DNA of 41,784 bases. Origin: Methylobacterium sp. Its GTDB lineage: Bacteria > Pseudomonadota > Alphaproteobacteria > Rhizobiales > Beijerinckiaceae. The notes under the pieces are model-generated. The model searched no databases. It worked only from the letters and a program-made list of their open reading frames with translations, and was not told where the DNA came from. The position numbers were made by a program, and so were the translations under genes. The stretch is from positions 1-41,784 of the forward strand of contig NZ_JAIETD010000026.1 in NCBI RefSeq assembly GCF_019745455.1, written 5' to 3'. This document shows, piece by piece, positions 39,896-41,784 of the stretch. Position 1 is the first letter of the stretch, and every line of letters starts with the position of its first letter.

Positions 39896-41784
39896 TGGGA
39901 CGGTCCCGCGACCGCCGCCCCATTCAGCCCGAGCCCGTCCCTGTTCGCCGCGGAAGCGCGCTGTTCAAGCTGAACGCGCAGCACGGCCAGGAGTTGATCC
40001 ATGTCGATAGGCTTGGACACGTAGTCCGAGGCCCCGGCCTCCAAGCACTTCTCCCGATCACCCTTCATGGCCTTCGCGGTCACGGCGATCAGGGGTATGG
40101 CGCGGAAGGCATGGTGGCTGCGAACCTCGCGCATCGTCTCGTAGCCGTCCATTCCCGGCATCATGATGTCGACCAGCATCGCATCGACGTTGGGATTGGC
40201 CTTCAGGAGTTCGATTCCATCACGACCGTTCTCAGCGAACAGGACAGTCAGGCCATACTCTTCAAGCGCGCTGGTGAGTGAGAAGATGTTGCGCAGGTCG
40301 TCGTCGACGAGAATGACCCGGCAACCTTCCAATGACTGGGGATCGCGTCGGTCCACCAAAATCTGGTCATGACCGGGAAGGTTGCCGAGGGCGCGGTGCA
40401 GGAACAGAGCCGTCTCGTCCAAGAGTCTCTCGGACGATAGCGTGTCCTTGACGATGATGGTTGAGGCGGTCTGCTTCAGTTGGTGCTCCTCCGCGGAGGT
40501 CAGTTCCTGGCCCGTATAGACGATGATCGGTAGCTCCTCGCCTCCCTGCAACGCCCGGATCTGCTGGATGAGTTCCGAACCGTTCATGTCGGGCAGTCCG
40601 AGATCGACGATTGCGCAATCGAAGCGGCCGCCATTTACTGCCTCAAGGGCGGCCGCGGCGGTGCCGACGCCGAAGACCTTCACATCCTCCATGTCGAGCA
40701 GAGCCGTGATGCTGGCGCGCTGGTTTTCGTCGTCCTCGACGAGAAGGAGGTTCCGGACCGGGCGGGTGATGAACTCCTTCGACCGCTCGAGTGCCTTCAG
40801 CAGGCCTTCGCGATCCACCGGCTTCTCGAGGAACCCGAACGCACCCGCCTTGAGCCCTCGCTTCTTCTCGTCGTTGACCGAAATGACATGGATCGGAATG
40901 TGCCGCGTCCTGGGATCGTTTTTCAGGAGGTCGAGCAGGGCCCAGCCGTCCATGTCGGGCAATCCGATATCGAGGGTGATGGCATGGGGCTTGTAGCGGT
41001 GGGCCAGCGCTAGTGCTGCCGCCCCGTCCTGTGCGATCAGGCCTTTGAAGCCTCGCTCGCGTGCAAGTTCCAGGAGGACGGATGCGAACATCGCGTCGTC
41101 CTCCACGATCAGGACGATGTGATCCCGCTGGTGGATGACGTGCCGGTCGTCGGCCGAGGACGACAGCGCCATGGCGGTGGAGGGCTGGCGGCTATGTGGG
41201 GGCAGCGACCCGCTGACCTCGCCAACGTCAACCGAGCCATTCGTCCCGGCGTTCACCGGGGGTTCGAAGGGGAGGAAGAGCGTGAATGTGCTGCCCTGGC
41301 CAGGGCGGCTCTCCAGGACGATCTCGCCACCGAGAAGCCGGGCGATCTCGCGGCTGATCGCCAAGCCGAGACCTGTCCCGCCGTATTTCCGGCTGGTGGT
41401 ACCGTCCGCCTGCTGGAACGCCTCGAAGACGATGCGCTGCTTCTCCTCCGGGATGCCGATCCCTGTGTCCCGCACCGAGAAGGCCATCCACTGGCTGCTG
41501 GTGCGCAGCGGCGATCCCTCGGCCGACCCGATCTTGAGGGTCACGCTGCCGCTCTCGGTGAACTTGAAGGCATTCGAGAGCAGGTTGCGCAGCACCTGCT
41601 GCAGGCGCTTGGAGTCGGTACGCACCCCCGCGGGCAGGCCGGGCGCGACCTGGATCGTGAAGCCGAGTGCGCGCTCTTCGGCGACTTGCCGGAAGGTGCG
41701 GTCGAGGTGATCGACGAGGTCCTGCACGGCGACGTTGCCAAGTTCGAGCGAAACGGTTCCGGACTCGATCTTGGAGAGGTCTAG
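39892..41784 (-). CDS. Hybrid histidine kinase with three C-terminal receivers (5' end outside window)
   Basis: The frame is open to the window edge, so the N-terminus is missing; about 630 residues are visible. They start LDLSKIESGTVSLEL, the end of a HisKA domain. Then come the ATPase domain (LRNLLSNAFKFTESGS, DTGIGIPEEKQRIVFEAFQQ, GTGLGLAISREIARLLGG) and three receivers in series. Their phospho-acceptor regions are ITLDIGLPDMDGW, AIVDLGLPDMNGS and MLVDIMMPGMDGYE. This resembles large HAMP-repeat hybrid kinases, in which several receivers act on one kinase core; the HAMP part would lie beyond 41784. Its stop overlaps the start of the next hybrid kinase. Confidence 0.93.
   Translation of the reverse strand, partial: LDLSKIESGTVSLELGNVAVQDLVDHLDRTFRQVAEERALGFTIQVAPGLPAGVRTDSKRLQQVLRNLLSNAFKFTESGSVTLKIGSAEGSPLRTSSQWMAFSVRDTGIGIPEEKQRIVFEAFQQADGTTSRKYGGTGLGLAISREIARLLGGEIVLESRPGQGSTFTLFLPFEPPVNAGTNGSVDVGEVSGSLPPHSRQPSTAMALSSSADDRHVIHQRDHIVLIVEDDAMFASVLLELARERGFKGLIAQDGAAALALAHRYKPHAITLDIGLPDMDGWALLDLLKNDPRTRHIPIHVISVNDEKKRGLKAGAFGFLEKPVDREGLLKALERSKEFITRPVRNLLLVEDDENQRASITALLDMEDVKVFGVGTAAAALEAVNGGRFDCAIVDLGLPDMNGSELIQQIRALQGGEELPIIVYTGQELTSAEEHQLKQTASTIIVKDTLSSERLLDETALFLHRALGNLPGHDQILVDRRDPQSLEGCRVILVDDDLRNIFSLTSALEEYGLTVLFAENGRDGIELLKANPNVDAMLVDIMMPGMDGYETMREVRSHHAFRAIPLIAVTAKAMKGDREKCLEAGASDYVSKPIDMDQLLAVLRVQLEQRASAANRDGLGLNGAAVAGPSQ

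Overview
The window is high-GC bacterial chromosome with dense genes, short intergenic gaps and many long antisense shadow frames. Gene content points to a member of the Rhizobiales, most likely Methylobacterium/Methylorubrum. The signs are an alphaproteobacterial-type rpoH, the purB, purA, rluD and tRNA-Glu housekeeping block, a GGAAC-N17-GTT promoter-like site of the kind read by the PhyR/EcfG general stress sigma factor, and many two-component genes. This placement is inferred from gene content and style; no database search was run.

Layout. 1-486: end of an aminoacyl-tRNA-protein transferase. 490-3635: an arsenic island, with ACR3 efflux, a glutaredoxin-type ArsC, a low-molecular-weight-phosphatase-type ArsC and ArsR on the minus strand, and arsH divergent across a shared operator. 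3672-6297: a TonB-dependent siderophore receptor with an AT-rich leader. 6298-14323: housekeeping block with purB, a D-amino-acid transaminase, a small exported protein, purA, a single-pass membrane protein, rpoH, rluD and tRNA-Glu(CTC). 14324-25202: a sensory region with a LysR regulator, a REC-DUF3369-kinase protein, an OmpR-type regulator, small exported proteins, a membrane histidine kinase that overlaps a family-5 solute-binding protein by ATGA, two tiny unlisted ORFs (27 and 58 codons), and a second orphan binding protein of the AfuA/PgtC type.

25284-32820: a tightly coupled minus-strand operon of SWIM zinc finger, DUF5691, MoxR-type AAA+ ATPase, DUF5682 and VWA proteins. It matches the poorly understood YehQ/L/M/P set of E. 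coli. Its first gene carries an in-frame TGA exactly where a conserved Trp is expected. 33830-36554: a Nudix-related (NrtR-like) regulator behind a 45-bp dyad, an SPFH protein without a membrane anchor, and a divergent NAD-kinase-like protein, which together look like a self-contained NAD-linked unit. 36560-37684: small hypothetical genes and a frameshifted remnant. 37817-41784: two overlapping hybrid histidine kinases, the second cut by the window edge.

The best candidates for undescribed biology are the SWIM/MoxR/VWA operon, the Nudix-regulator/SPFH/NAD-kinase-like operon, and the kinase plus solute-binding-protein sensory cluster.
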